DNA of 64,000 nucleotides from CAMUQR01 sp963539845 (GTDB lineage Bacteria; Patescibacteriota; Saccharimonadia; Saccharimonadales; Saccharimonadaceae), in the NCBI GenBank assembly GCA_963539845.1, contig CAUTML010000002.1, positions 62,001 through 126,000 on the forward strand, in the 5' to 3' direction. A model generated the notes under the pieces. That model searched no databases, was not told the origin of the DNA, and saw only the letters and a list, made by a program, of their open reading frames with translations. Below, piece by piece: positions 9,062-17,766 of the stretch. The number at the start of each line of letters is the position of its first letter. The stretch's first letter is position 1. A program made the position numbers and the translations under genes.

Positions 9062-9832
9062 TTATTTTTTAAATACAGCGTCTAACTCTTCTTCGCTAGT
9101 CGGAAACTCATAGACATCCAAGTCCGAAGTGGGATCTTTGGCGATAGCGTCCTGATGCTTTTGCTTGGCGATTTTGAACAATTCAATGGCTTTGGCTCGA
9201 TCGTATTTAACATATTCAACCGCCAAATCCTGAAAAGTGATATAATCGGCGTTATATTTTTTGGCTTCTTCCACTAGTTTATCAAGTTTAGCGACGATAT
9301 CTTTAGCACCCAGTTCCGCCTCCAAGGTGTTTCTAATTTTTGACTGAAGCAGTTCGTTAATTTTGTCATCAGGTAGCTTTTTGCCATCGTCACTGTTTAA
9401 AACATCATTGATTTTTTTGAGGCGCAATTCCGCACGACAAACCCGCTGGCCGAAATCATCACCAGCTCCATTACAACGCTTAATATCGAGCTCACCCCCG
9501 ATGGCTTGATTGGTTTTTTCGATGGCCGTGGCTATTTCTTTACGACGGAGCGCTTCTTCAGCGGCTTTTTTGTCGTCTTGACGCTTTTTAAGCACTGACC
9601 AAACCACTAGTCCAATCACCGCGCAAACCACCATCACCGTGACAACTGATCGAACAGTCCATTTTTTGACTTTTTTGAGTTCGGTTTTGTTGGTTTCAAC
9701 TGAAGTGTCTTTAATCTTCTTAGCTGGTTTAGTCGGCCGCACACTAGCTAGCTCCTGCTCCATCGCCTGTTGCTTAGCTTTTTCCTCAGCCTCGTGGTCA
9801 ATAACCAGGGTAGTTTTTTTCTTAATCGCCAT
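9062..9832 (-). CDS. Single-pass membrane protein of unknown function (256 aa)
   Basis: A charged cytoplasmic N-terminus of about 60 residues is followed by one transmembrane segment (VVTVMVVCAVIGLVVWSVL, about residues 63-82). A Lys/Glu-rich, largely helical region comes next, with two cysteines (KRCNG and RVCRA) spaced for a possible disulphide. The C-terminal helices (VEYVKYDRAKAIELFKIAKQKHQ) resemble a TPR-like hairpin, which would suit a scaffold outside the membrane. The start is supported by AAGGGG eight bases upstream and by an extended -10 (TGT-TAAAAT) about 45 bases upstream. No family recognised. Confidence 0.7.
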   Translation of the reverse strand: MAIKKKTTLVIDHEAEEKAKQQAMEQELASVRPTKPAKKIKDTSVETNKTELKKVKKWTVRSVVTVMVVCAVIGLVVWSVLKKRQDDKKAAEEALRRKEIATAIEKTNQAIGGELDIKRCNGAGDDFGQRVCRAELRLKKINDVLNSDDGKKLPDDKINELLQSKIRNTLEAELGAKDIVAKLDKLVEEAKKYNADYITFQDLAVEYVKYDRAKAIELFKIAKQKHQDAIAKDPTSDLDVYEFPTSEEELDAVFKK

Positions 9833-9922
9833 ATTATCCCCTTAGATTTAGTTAACTTACTTCTATTTTAACATAAGCTTAACAAAACTAAAATAGCAAT
9901 AATTTTAACCAACGGTAGCTTT

Positions 9923-10579
9923 TTAGCTTAATTGTTGCCAATCAAGCGCCTGCTCTACTCGATAATCAGCAATTTGCAAGCGACGCAGGCTCTGACAATA
10001 CGCCCCCACCCCTAGCGACTGCCCCAAATCAACCGCCAGTGACCGAATATAGGTGCCCGAAGAAACATGAGTGCGAATGGTCAAACGCGGATAATCATAA
10101 TCAATCAATTCCAAACTGTAAATCGATACCTGGCGCCTCGGCATTTCGACGGTTTTACCCTGACGTGCCAAGTGATAAGCTCGCTGACCGTTAATTTTAA
10201 TAGCGCTAAACACTGGTGGCGTTTGCCAAATTTGCCCCGTTAGCGCTACTAGGGCGCTCTGCACGGTAGCTAGCGATGGTTGCTGACGCGCTCGATAGCG
10301 AAACCGACCCTCAACATCAGCGGTCGAACTGGTTTTGCCCAACACAAAAGTCGCCTGATAAACCTTATCTTGTTTGGAGAAGTCTTGAGCCCGACGGCAC
10401 ATTTGACCAGTCACCAAAATCAGCAAACCAGTCGCAAACGGATCAAGCGTTCCGGTGTGGCCGACTTTAGCTTTTTTACCAAGCTGTTGAGATAGCTGAT
10501 AGCGAACCTTAGCAACCACCCCAAAGCTAGAGATGCCACTGGGTTTATCAACCAATACTAGACTATCGTTTTGAATCAT
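9923..10579 (-). CDS. truB: tRNA pseudouridine(55) synthase TruB
   Basis: TruB converts U55 in the T-loop of tRNAs to pseudouridine. At 218 residues the protein is shorter than the usual 300 or so and lacks the C-terminal PUA domain, as in several reduced genomes. It keeps the catalytic block GHTGTLDPFATGLL at about residues 41-54, whose Asp is the nucleophile. Other family motifs are present: the N-terminal DKPSGISSF and the later SSGTYIRSLAVDLG, which carries the conserved YIR. It follows the DHH-like gene with a gap of only six bases, so the two are co-transcribed. The order DHH protein then truB matches the common nrnA-truB neighbourhood of other bacteria. Confidence 0.93.
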   Translation of the reverse strand: MIQNDSLVLVDKPSGISSFGVVAKVRYQLSQQLGKKAKVGHTGTLDPFATGLLILVTGQMCRRAQDFSKQDKVYQATFVLGKTSSTADVEGRFRYRARQQPSLATVQSALVALTGQIWQTPPVFSAIKINGQRAYHLARQGKTVEMPRRQVSIYSLELIDYDYPRLTIRTHVSSGTYIRSLAVDLGQSLGVGAYCQSLRRLQIADYRVEQALDWQQLS

Positions 10580-10585
10580 TTAGCT

Positions 10586-12742
10586 CTACTCCGGAATAAC
10601 AAATTGGTTTTCCGGAACTGGAGCTTTAGGAGCTGGCTGTTTTAAGCCAATAGCTTGGGCTTCTTGGGGAGTTAATTGAGCGTTCAAATCTGGTTTAGGC
10701 GAAGCCGGAGCGGAGTCAGCTGATGTCAGCGGAGTTGAGGGTGCAGTTGGCGCTGGAGTTGGCGATGTCACTGGAGACGAGGCAACGGCGGGCGCTGGGG
10801 CTGGCGATGTTGCCGGAGTTGCTGACGCTGGTGCCGTGTTTAAAGCATCAAACGGATTATTGTCAAAACCAACTTCCACCGGAGGCAGTCCAGTCATCGT
10901 CAACTGATCCAGAGCCGGAGGCATTGGCGGAAGCGGTGGTGGCAAATCCAAACCAGTCGGCATTGGCGGAACAGTCGGCGGAGCCACAGGGCTCAGCTCC
11001 CGCTCGATTTGCTCAGTAAGCGACGGACCAGTTTCGGGTTGTTTAGCTAGCGGTCGAATAACTTTGCCCGATTTCTTTTTTAAATTAGCTCGTTTGGGTT
11101 TGGGCGAAGTTTTGGGAGCGGTTGATTCCGTAGCCTGAGGCAAATCAACTGGCGTTTCGAGATAACCACCGAGTTTATCAGTCGTTAAGTCAGACTTTTT
11201 TGAGGTTGATTGAGCCAGAGCGGTTTTGTCATCTGAGTTGTCTAACGAAGTGGAATTAGCAGAAGTCTTGGTTTGAGGTTCAGCCACCTCCACCGGAGGT
11301 TTAACGGCCATTGGAGGCTCAGGCGGTTCAGCTTGTTTCAATTCATCAAGACCGGCCTGGCGAGCCTGATCGGCTTGAGCCTGACTCTGTTTCATTTTAT
11401 CCAAAAAAGCTTGTTTAAACTGATTGACTTTGTCCCAAGATTCATCTTTAGTTTTAGCTGAACCAGTTTTTTGTTCAACAGCCGGAGCCACCGGAGTGGT
11501 CGCCTCGCCTAAAGTCGGTTCAGCTGGAGAAATTGGGGCTACGACCGGCGGTTCAATCGGCGCTAACTCTGGTGCTTCAATTGGCGTTGATTCTGGTGTA
11601 GCATCGGTTTTGGGCTGAGAATTTTGAACCATTTTGTCAATCAACTGGTTTAAATCAACCGCTGATTGCTGAGACTGAGAACTAGCCTCAGCTGGCGCCT
11701 TGGCGGTTTGAGCTTCTGGAGCTAAGATTGGGGTGGTCGAAGGCGCTGAGGCGACTACTGGCGCTGACGGTTCAGTCGATTCAGCTGGAGATTGATTAGT
11801 CTCCACCGTTGAAATAGTTTCTTTATGATTAATCACTGCCTCATGTTCTAACTTTTTTTCTGGTTCGGCCGGAGTTGCTTCAGTCGGAGCGGAAGTCGGC
11901 TGATTTTTAAGCTGATTTTGACGGTTATTAAGAGTCTGTTTGAGCTGTTCAATGCGATTCGGCTCGTCTAGTTCTTTAGCAATTAACTGCTGATTAGCCC
12001 CCTGCCCCATCAACACCGCCGCCAAACTCATAATTTCTGGGGTGGTTAAATTATTACTAAACCGCTCGGTAATCGACACTAACCCGGTCATCAACGCCGT
12101 CGCCACTGAACTATCAATCAATACCGTATCAACTGGTTGACCAGTTTCGTCCAGTTTTGGATCAAGATTGAGGCTTAAATCAGCCACAATTTGAGCGTAA
12201 GATTGCAAAGCCGGTTCTTGCCAGTTCAGATTGCCCAGCTCAGTCAAAGCCGAACCAACCCCAATCGACGCCACAAAAGCACTATGCAAAATACGTCCGT
12301 GCGCCTCGAGAGCTTTATCGAGATCAGCTTGGTTTTGTACCCCTAAAGCAATCACCAAATCCACATTGTAATCGCCTTGACTAAACTCCAAATCATCAAC
12401 CGTCACCGCCCCTTTGCTAGGGGTAATCGACACCCGCACCATACCATCAACCACTTTAGTGCGCACCCGGTCGGCTTTTTCCGGATTCAAGGCAATAATA
12501 AAATCACGCAAACCATCAACTGTTTTATCAAAAAACTTATTAGGCTCAAGAAAATTAAGCACGCTCGGCACTTCACCACTGAAAATCGTCGTCACATGAT
12601 CGTTAGTTTTGTTTAAAATCAAAGTTAAACCTAGCGCCGAAGTCAGCTCGTCAATGGTCGGATTAGCACTCAGTGCCACCAAAATATTCTCAGATTGCTT
12701 GATTTGTTCGATAAGAGCGTCGCGCGCGCTAGTGTTGTTCAT
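10586..12742 (-). CDS. DHH-family-like protein, catalytic residues lost, with a long proline-rich tail
   Basis: The 718-residue product has an N-terminal globular part (about residues 1-270) that follows the DHH phosphoesterase (NrnA/RecJ-like) plan. SENILVALSANPTIDELTSALGL sits where active enzymes have a His-x-Asn-Pro-Asp-x-Asp motif, but the His and both Asp are missing. No DHH triad is visible downstream (VASIGVGSAL lies near that position). Residues about 270-718 are low-complexity Pro/Ala/Glu/Gln/Thr-rich sequence and are probably disordered. Position directly upstream of truB supports descent from nrnA. It is probably non-catalytic; an RNA-binding or scaffolding role is speculation. 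TATAAT lies about 55 bases upstream of the ATG. Confidence 0.6.
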   Translation of the reverse strand: MNNTSARDALIEQIKQSENILVALSANPTIDELTSALGLTLILNKTNDHVTTIFSGEVPSVLNFLEPNKFFDKTVDGLRDFIIALNPEKADRVRTKVVDGMVRVSITPSKGAVTVDDLEFSQGDYNVDLVIALGVQNQADLDKALEAHGRILHSAFVASIGVGSALTELGNLNWQEPALQSYAQIVADLSLNLDPKLDETGQPVDTVLIDSSVATALMTGLVSITERFSNNLTTPEIMSLAAVLMGQGANQQLIAKELDEPNRIEQLKQTLNNRQNQLKNQPTSAPTEATPAEPEKKLEHEAVINHKETISTVETNQSPAESTEPSAPVVASAPSTTPILAPEAQTAKAPAEASSQSQQSAVDLNQLIDKMVQNSQPKTDATPESTPIEAPELAPIEPPVVAPISPAEPTLGEATTPVAPAVEQKTGSAKTKDESWDKVNQFKQAFLDKMKQSQAQADQARQAGLDELKQAEPPEPPMAVKPPVEVAEPQTKTSANSTSLDNSDDKTALAQSTSKKSDLTTDKLGGYLETPVDLPQATESTAPKTSPKPKRANLKKKSGKVIRPLAKQPETGPSLTEQIERELSPVAPPTVPPMPTGLDLPPPLPPMPPALDQLTMTGLPPVEVGFDNNPFDALNTAPASATPATSPAPAPAVASSPVTSPTPAPTAPSTPLTSADSAPASPKPDLNAQLTPQEAQAIGLKQPAPKAPVPENQFVIPE

Positions 12743-12853
12743 GGTTTTGCCTTTTTGTGGGTTAGTTGATGTTGATTTTTACTATGTAAATATACTTTCA
12801 TTATATCAAATTTAGTCAATTTTGTCAATAGGATTATGCTAAAACCATTGACC

Positions 12854-12916
12854 GCTAACCCGCCAAATCGCCCGTTAGATCCTATTTTGTTGGGCTGTGG
12901 GCGGTTTTTGTTTTTT
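12854..12916 (+). ncRNA. Orphan hairpin with T-run: possible small RNA or attenuator
   Basis: A GC-rich nested hairpin (CCGCC at 12860-12864 with GGCGG at 12900-12904, and GCCC at 12870-12873 with GGGC at 12892-12895) is followed by TTTTTGTTTTTT. It reads as a plus-strand intrinsic terminator, yet no plus-strand gene precedes it. CTAAC/GTTAG (12855-12859, 12874-12878) offers a competing fold. It lies just upstream of the rpsT promoter. A short RNA is one reading. No strong promoter is evident. Confidence 0.35.
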
Positions 12917-12921
12917 AACTC

Positions 12922-12950
12922 TTTACAAACTAGAGATTTTTTAGTATAAT
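12922..12950 (+). promoter_or_regulatory. rpsT promoter
   Basis: TTTACA (12922-12927) and a perfect TATAAT (12945-12950) are separated by 17 bases. This gives a 5' leader of about 40 bases before rpsT, carrying an AAGGAG ribosome binding site. Confidence 0.8.
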
Positions 12951-12999
12951 CAGCAGAAGTCAATAAATTATTTAATTTTAATAAGCAAAAAGGAGACTA

Positions 13000-13254
13000 A
13001 TGCCAATTATTAAATCTGCCACCAAACGGGCGCGCCAATCTGTTAAACGAACCGCTAACAATCGCAAAATCAAAACTGCGATCAAGACCGCGGTAAAAGC
13101 GTTTATCGCTGAACCTAGCCAAAAAAATCTTTCAACCGCCCAAAGCGAGTTTGACAAAGCCGTCAAAAAAGGCTTGCTCAAGAAAAATACCGCTAGCCGA
13201 CGCAAGGCTAACCTGTCTAAAATCGCTAAACAAGCTCAACTTAAAATTAAATAA
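13000..13254 (+). CDS. rpsT: 30S ribosomal protein bS20
   Basis: A primary 16S rRNA-binding protein of the small subunit. The 84-residue, very basic, all-helical sequence begins MPIIKSATKRARQS and continues KRTANNRKIKTAIKTAVKAF, the usual bS20 layout and length. AAAAGGAG stands eight bases before the start. It is a single-gene unit: its own promoter lies upstream and a strong terminator follows. It is the only plus-strand gene in the first 37 kb. Confidence 0.95.
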   Translation: MPIIKSATKRARQSVKRTANNRKIKTAIKTAVKAFIAEPSQKNLSTAQSEFDKAVKKGLLKKNTASRRKANLSKIAKQAQLKIK

Positions 13255-13281
13255 TTAGATTATCTTATTTAGAAACCTTCT

Positions 13282-13316
13282 AAAACCGCCCTGTTTTATG
13301 CTCTAGTGGCGGTTTT
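13282..13316 (+). terminator. rpsT terminator
   Basis: AAAACCGCC (13282-13290) pairs with GGCGGTTTT (13308-13316) and a T-rich tail follows. The reverse strand also has a T tail, so it may act in both directions. Confidence 0.8.
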
Positions 13317-13436
13317 TGCTTGGTGAGTTGTGCCTCTTGATGACACTTGGTGGCGGTAGCTTCTCCAGTGGAGGCTTTTGCCTTGGCGGTGGTTTTTTAC
13401 CTTAATGAAGTTTTTAGCCTTGATGGTACTTTTTAT
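13317..13436. repeat. Degenerate T-rich tandem units between rpsT and holA
   Basis: About six imperfect units of 19-21 bases follow a loose pattern of G(G/A)TGG, a T-run and then GCC or ACC. They include small hairpins such as TCTCCagtGGAGG. No reading frame is apparent. They could be decayed copies of the terminator. Confidence 0.3.
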
Positions 13437-14345
13437 TTAAGCGTCAATTGATTGAGCGATTTGGACAAGAGCTAATTTGATCAAAGTCCAGTCGTGCTGA
13501 CCACTAGTTTTGAGTTGTAAATCAGTTTCGGCCAAAATAGTGACCATCTGTTTGATAGTCGGCAGCCTCAGTCGATTGGCAACATTGGCTAGTTTGCCCG
13601 CCACGAATGGATGGAGTTTGAGCTCAGTGGTAGCGACGGCCTTGCCGAGCACTTTAATCATCAATAGATTGCTGATTTGCCCACTGATTAAGCCAAAAAA
13701 CTGATAGGCGTTGGCACTAGTGCGATCCATTTCGTCGACAAGCTCAGCAACCGCTAAAGCCCGCCCAGCAAACAGCTCATCGACCACTTTGAAGACATTT
13801 ACTTCCAGCGACGGCGCGATGTATTTTTCGACCATATCGGCGCTGATGGTAGCACTGACAGTGGCGAGCTTTTCCAGCGCCATATGCCCCGCCCAGCTAT
13901 CAAGTCCGACCCGATCAACAATCATTCGCGCCACGCCCGGTTGCAATTGCAACTGTAATTGTCGGGCTTCGGCCTCGAGGTAAGTTGTGGCCTGATGAGC
14001 GTCTTTTGGCAGTGGGTAATCTTCCAGCCAGCCAGCTTGTTTGGCGAGTTTAATTAATTTACTACGACCGTCGGGTTTATTTTCAATCAAAATCAGCGTT
14101 AAATCTGGATCGCTAGCTAATTGATCGGCCAGTTCGCCAAGACGTTCCCAGCCGGTTTTGTTGGCTGACAATTCATCAATTATTACCGTCCGTTTAGTGC
14201 TAAATAGACTCTGTGCCCCCAAAATATCCGCTAGCTCGCCGGCTGTTAGATCACTACCTTGGTAACGAGTAATTTCTTCAGTTTCGAACTCGGCAAGCGC
14301 CCGTTTAATCAGCCAACTGTTCGGACCAGTGAAAATTTTTAGCAT
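13437..14345 (-). CDS. holA: DNA polymerase III delta subunit
   Basis: HolA is the clamp-loader subunit that opens the sliding clamp. The 302-residue product has the family's three-part AAA+-like layout. The N-terminus MLKIFTGPNSWLIKRAL corresponds to the usual short loop without a real P-loop. Middle motifs such as TVIIDELSANK and LILIENKPDGRSKLIKLAKQAGW follow. The C-terminal helical collar includes FKVVDELFAGRALAVAEL and the end KLALVQIAQ. The length is slightly below the usual 330-340. The start is three bases past the stop of mutM, so the two are co-transcribed. Sequence divergence is high, as usual for this subunit, but the layout is convincing. Confidence 0.85.
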   Translation of the reverse strand: MLKIFTGPNSWLIKRALAEFETEEITRYQGSDLTAGELADILGAQSLFSTKRTVIIDELSANKTGWERLGELADQLASDPDLTLILIENKPDGRSKLIKLAKQAGWLEDYPLPKDAHQATTYLEAEARQLQLQLQPGVARMIVDRVGLDSWAGHMALEKLATVSATISADMVEKYIAPSLEVNVFKVVDELFAGRALAVAELVDEMDRTSANAYQFFGLISGQISNLLMIKVLGKAVATTELKLHPFVAGKLANVANRLRLPTIKQMVTILAETDLQLKTSGQHDWTLIKLALVQIAQSIDA

Positions 14346-14348
14346 ATT

Positions 14349-15269
14349 TTAGCCTCGTTTTGATTGCGCGGAGGTCGATTTGGCTTTTGGTTGATTAGAC
14401 GCTGGAAATGACTGACAAACCGGACAAATATGCGTACCCCGCCCCGCTACTTTTGATTTAATAATCGGCGTGCCACACAACCGACACGGCAAACCAGCCC
14501 GACCATAAACATAGGCGCCATCGAGATAATTACCGCGTTTGCCATCAGCATCGACGTAATTACGACTACTGGAACCGCCAGCGTCAATCGATTGTTGCAA
14601 AACTTGTTTAATATTATCAGTTAAACGCTCAATTTGCTCCGATGTTAGCTCTGCCGTGAGGGTTTCGGGATGAATTCGGCTCAAAAACAAGCTCTCATCA
14701 ACATAAATATTGCCCAGCCCAGCCACAGTAGTTTGATCGAGCAAAACGGCTTTGATGCAGGATTTAGCCCGGCGTTGCAAGCGCTTAGCTAATACCTCAG
14801 CTGTAAATTGCTTAGTCAGCGGTTCAGGCCCAACTGTTTGAAAAAATGGCAAGTCTTCCACCAGTGGCGTGGCTAGCAATTTCATCCAGCCGAACTTGCG
14901 CTGATCGTTAAAAAACAGTTTCGAGCCATCACTAAATTCCAGTTCGGCGTGGGTAGTTTTATCGGGCAAATCACCAATCAGACTGTCATTCGGATGCCCA
15001 GCGCCCCAGTTTTCTTCGCCCCGATAAACCAGTTGCCCAGTCATTTTGAGATGGATCACCAGAGAATAATTAGTATCTAGATCAATGATAATCACCTTGG
15101 CGCGACGTCGCACCGCCACGATGCGCGCCCCCAGCAAAAAAGCCTTAATTTCCGGCGGTAAATTAGGAAAGCTTTTAAAATTATCGCTAGTTGCTTTAGT
15201 GATTTGTTTGCGAATAATCAATTTGGACAAGCCACGCTTGACGGTCTCGACCTCAGGCAATTCCGGCAT
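14349..15269 (-). CDS. mutM: Formamidopyrimidine-DNA glycosylase (Fpg/MutM)
   Basis: MutM excises 8-oxoguanine and formamidopyrimidines and then cleaves the abasic site. The protein begins MPELPEVETVKRGL, so Pro2 is the Schiff-base nucleophile and Glu3 the second catalytic residue. The beta-strand Lys (RRAKVIII, about residue 57) and the helix-two-turn-helix region (GLGNIYVDESL) are present. The C-terminal zinc finger is intact, with two Cys pairs (CRLC and CPVC) near residues 260-285. The 306-residue length is slightly long, owing to a Ser/Lys-rich tail. It is sandwiched between a membrane-protein gene whose stop abuts its start and holA. Confidence 0.96.
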   Translation of the reverse strand: MPELPEVETVKRGLSKLIIRKQITKATSDNFKSFPNLPPEIKAFLLGARIVAVRRRAKVIIIDLDTNYSLVIHLKMTGQLVYRGEENWGAGHPNDSLIGDLPDKTTHAELEFSDGSKLFFNDQRKFGWMKLLATPLVEDLPFFQTVGPEPLTKQFTAEVLAKRLQRRAKSCIKAVLLDQTTVAGLGNIYVDESLFLSRIHPETLTAELTSEQIERLTDNIKQVLQQSIDAGGSSSRNYVDADGKRGNYLDGAYVYGRAGLPCRLCGTPIIKSKVAGRGTHICPVCQSFPASNQPKAKSTSAQSKRG

Positions 15270-15869
15270 TTAGCGAATTCCTGCTGTCGACAGAATTTTG
15301 CTATAGTCAGGGATTTGATTTAAAAACAAGTTTCTATTTTGATCGACACTGGCAGACAACGAACCAGCCGAGCCTTTGCAAGTCGAGGTCCAAATGTGTG
15401 CTAACGAAGTGTTGTTTTGCAAAACATCAAACTCAGTCACAGTGCCAGTAGCACAAATACCGTTAAGATTTTCGGTTTCAAAGGGTTTGCTTTTTGATAG
15501 ATTAGTTTTGACTAAAGAATGAACAAACTGCTCGTAAGCCGGTAGGTTATTATCGAGCTGTTTGCTACTGATTTGTTCGCCAAGATAGCCTTTGTAAGTG
15601 GTGATAGTTCGACTTGATGGCGTAATCAGAATTTGGTAAGAACGAAAATTCTCCTGAGCCACAATTGGACCACGCACGGTCATTTTAACGCCACGGCTAG
15701 CATCGGTCGCCAGCAAAGCCTGCTCCAGTGCATTAACTTGAGGCTCGGTTTTTTTATTATTTTTTAAAATCGCCTTACCCAGAGACATCAAGGCAAACAC
15801 CGCCATAACCACAATCAAAATAATGATTATAATCGGCAAAATCTTCACAAAAGTATCTTTTTTCTTCAT
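15270..15869 (-). CDS. Single-pass membrane protein of unknown function (199 aa)
   Basis: A short basic N-terminus leads into one transmembrane segment (ILPIIIIILIVVMAVFALMSL, about residues 9-30), followed by a mixed alpha/beta extracellular domain with two cysteines (GICATG and STCKGS). No family recognised. It heads the mutM-holA transcription unit. The start at 15869 is supported by TAAAAT ending six bases upstream and by the absence of a Shine-Dalgarno, so the whole unit appears to begin with a leaderless message. Confidence 0.65.
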   Translation of the reverse strand: MKKKDTFVKILPIIIIILIVVMAVFALMSLGKAILKNNKKTEPQVNALEQALLATDASRGVKMTVRGPIVAQENFRSYQILITPSSRTITTYKGYLGEQISSKQLDNNLPAYEQFVHSLVKTNLSKSKPFETENLNGICATGTVTEFDVLQNNTSLAHIWTSTCKGSAGSLSASVDQNRNLFLNQIPDYSKILSTAGIR

Positions 15870-15875
15870 AAGATA

Positions 15876-15881
15876 ATTTTA
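15876..15881 (-). promoter_or_regulatory. -10 element of a leaderless promoter for the mutM-holA unit
   Basis: TAAAAT on the minus strand ends six bases before the ATG at 15869; there is no TGn extension and no Shine-Dalgarno. Confidence 0.45.
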
Positions 15882-15908
15882 AAACTAATCAACAAGATTG
15901 TCAATCAG

Positions 15909-17723
15909 TTACTCCACCGTCACTGATTTGGCGAGGTTGCGTGGTTTGTCAACATCTTGACCGAGAGCGTCGGCAGTGTGATAAGCTAACAATTGCATCG
16001 GCAAAGCCGACACCAACGCTGATTCAATCAAATCTACCGCCGGAATATCAATCACGAAGTCAGCCAGTTTAGCCAGTTCGGCAGATTTAGAAATCAGGAT
16101 AATTTGAGCGCCACGGGCCTTAAGCTCCTCGATATTAGATTTAATTTTATCAAACAACGTCGGCTCGGTCGCCACCACAATAACTGGGGTTTTTGGTGTG
16201 ATTAAAGCAATTGTGCCGTGTTTTAGCTCGCCCGCCGGAAACGCCTCGGTGTGAATATAAGAGATTTCCTTGAGTTTTAAAGCACCTTCCATCGCCAGAT
16301 AAGCATCCATCCCCCGCCCGATATAAAAAGCACTGGTTTGGTTTTTGATAGCTTTGGCAATTTGCTGATAAATCGCTTGGTTTTTAAGGATTTTAGTTAA
16401 TTTAGCCCCAATCTTAGCTAAGTTATCAATTGCCGACTGATAAAAATCCGCCGAAATTTGCTTGCGTCGTCGAGCTAAATCCAGCGCCAATAGTCCAAAA
16501 ATTGCCAGCTGAGTAGTGTAAGCCTTGGTGGAACAAACCCCAACCTCTGGTCCCGCCCAAGTATAAAGCACCGCATCAGCCAAGCGCGTAATCGACGAAC
16601 CAACCACGTTGGTAATAGCCAAGGTTTGCGCGCCAGCCTGTTTGGCTTTTTTCAGAGCACCGAGCGTGTCAGCCGTTTCGCCTGATTGACTAACAGCAAT
16701 AACCAAAGTGTGCTGATCGGTGAAATTTTTTTGATAACGATATTCCGAAGCGACTAAAGACTCCACCGGCAAACTAGCCAAATTCTCCAGTAGTTTTTTG
16801 CCGTACAATCCAGCATGATAAGCCGTACCGCAGCCAATAATTTCGATTCGTTGAATGGTATTTGGGTTAATTTTGTCAAAAATTTCTAAATTAATTTGAC
16901 CTTTGGCGTCGAGCCGCGGATTGATGGTTTTTTTCAGGGCTTCAGGCTGTTCGTGAATTTCTTTTAGCGTAAAATGCTTAAAACCACCCTTGGTAACCGC
17001 GTCGGCGTCCCAAGTGATGGTTGTTGATTGACGCTGGATAGTTTTTAAATTAAAGTCAAAAAACGCCACACCGGTGTCGTCAATTTTAACAATATCACCG
17101 TCTTCGAGATAATAGACTTGCTTGCCCAGGCTTAAAATTGGAGCGACGTCTGAAGCTAACATCGCTTGCGAGCCAGCCACCCCAACCACTAGCGGGCTTT
17201 CTTTGCGCACACCAATTAAACAGTTCGGCGCTAAGCTAGAAACCACCCCCAGGGCGAACGACCCCTGGAGCTGACGCACCGCCTGAGCCACTGCTTCTAG
17301 CAAATCGCCAGTCATATATTGATCAATCAGATGGGCTACCACCTCGGTATCAGTTTGGGAGCGAAATTTGACACCTTTTTTAGTCAGCTGAGTTTTTAGC
17401 TCTTGGTAGTTTTCAATAATACCGTTGTGGACCACGGCGATAGTTTTAGCTTGGTTAGTGTGCGGATGGGAGTTAGTCTCCGACGGCTGACCATGCGTCG
17501 CCCAACGAGTATGGCCGATGCCGATATCGCCAGTTATCTTTTTATCTAAAACTTTAGCTTCGAGATCCGCCACTCGACCTTTAGCCTTAGTGATTTGCAA
17601 TTTATTTGGTTTAATTATCGCCAAACCAGCCGAATCATAACCTCGGTACTCTAGTTTTTTCAGCCCATCAATAACAACTCGTGGCGCGTTAGTTTCGCCC
17701 ACAAATCCAATAATTCCACACAT
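15909..17723 (-). CDS. glmS: Glutamine-fructose-6-phosphate aminotransferase (isomerising)
   Basis: GlmS makes glucosamine-6-phosphate from fructose-6-phosphate and glutamine, the first step towards UDP-GlcNAc and peptidoglycan. The 604-residue length is standard. The N-terminal class II glutaminase starts MCGIIGF with Cys2 as the nucleophile, and HTRWATHG and HNGIIENY are present. Two SIS sugar-isomerase domains follow (GCGTAYHAG, SQSGETADT, STKAYTTQ), and the protein ends in the conserved PRNLAKSVTVE. AAAGGA stands eight bases before the ATG. The gene stands alone behind a 200-base leader that contains a glmS ribozyme, so product feedback on the mRNA is expected. Confidence 0.97.
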   Translation of the reverse strand: MCGIIGFVGETNAPRVVIDGLKKLEYRGYDSAGLAIIKPNKLQITKAKGRVADLEAKVLDKKITGDIGIGHTRWATHGQPSETNSHPHTNQAKTIAVVHNGIIENYQELKTQLTKKGVKFRSQTDTEVVAHLIDQYMTGDLLEAVAQAVRQLQGSFALGVVSSLAPNCLIGVRKESPLVVGVAGSQAMLASDVAPILSLGKQVYYLEDGDIVKIDDTGVAFFDFNLKTIQRQSTTITWDADAVTKGGFKHFTLKEIHEQPEALKKTINPRLDAKGQINLEIFDKINPNTIQRIEIIGCGTAYHAGLYGKKLLENLASLPVESLVASEYRYQKNFTDQHTLVIAVSQSGETADTLGALKKAKQAGAQTLAITNVVGSSITRLADAVLYTWAGPEVGVCSTKAYTTQLAIFGLLALDLARRRKQISADFYQSAIDNLAKIGAKLTKILKNQAIYQQIAKAIKNQTSAFYIGRGMDAYLAMEGALKLKEISYIHTEAFPAGELKHGTIALITPKTPVIVVATEPTLFDKIKSNIEELKARGAQIILISKSAELAKLADFVIDIPAVDLIESALVSALPMQLLAYHTADALGQDVDKPRNLAKSVTVE

Positions 17724-17766
17724 ATTTTGTCCTTTGCTGTGCGTTAGTTAATAATTTAGGCTAATT

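Noticed and set aside
12739..12963. A 74-codon minus-strand frame overlapping the rpsT promoter region.
   Set aside because: It overlaps a -10 element, a hairpin and the rpsT promoter; composition is not protein-like.
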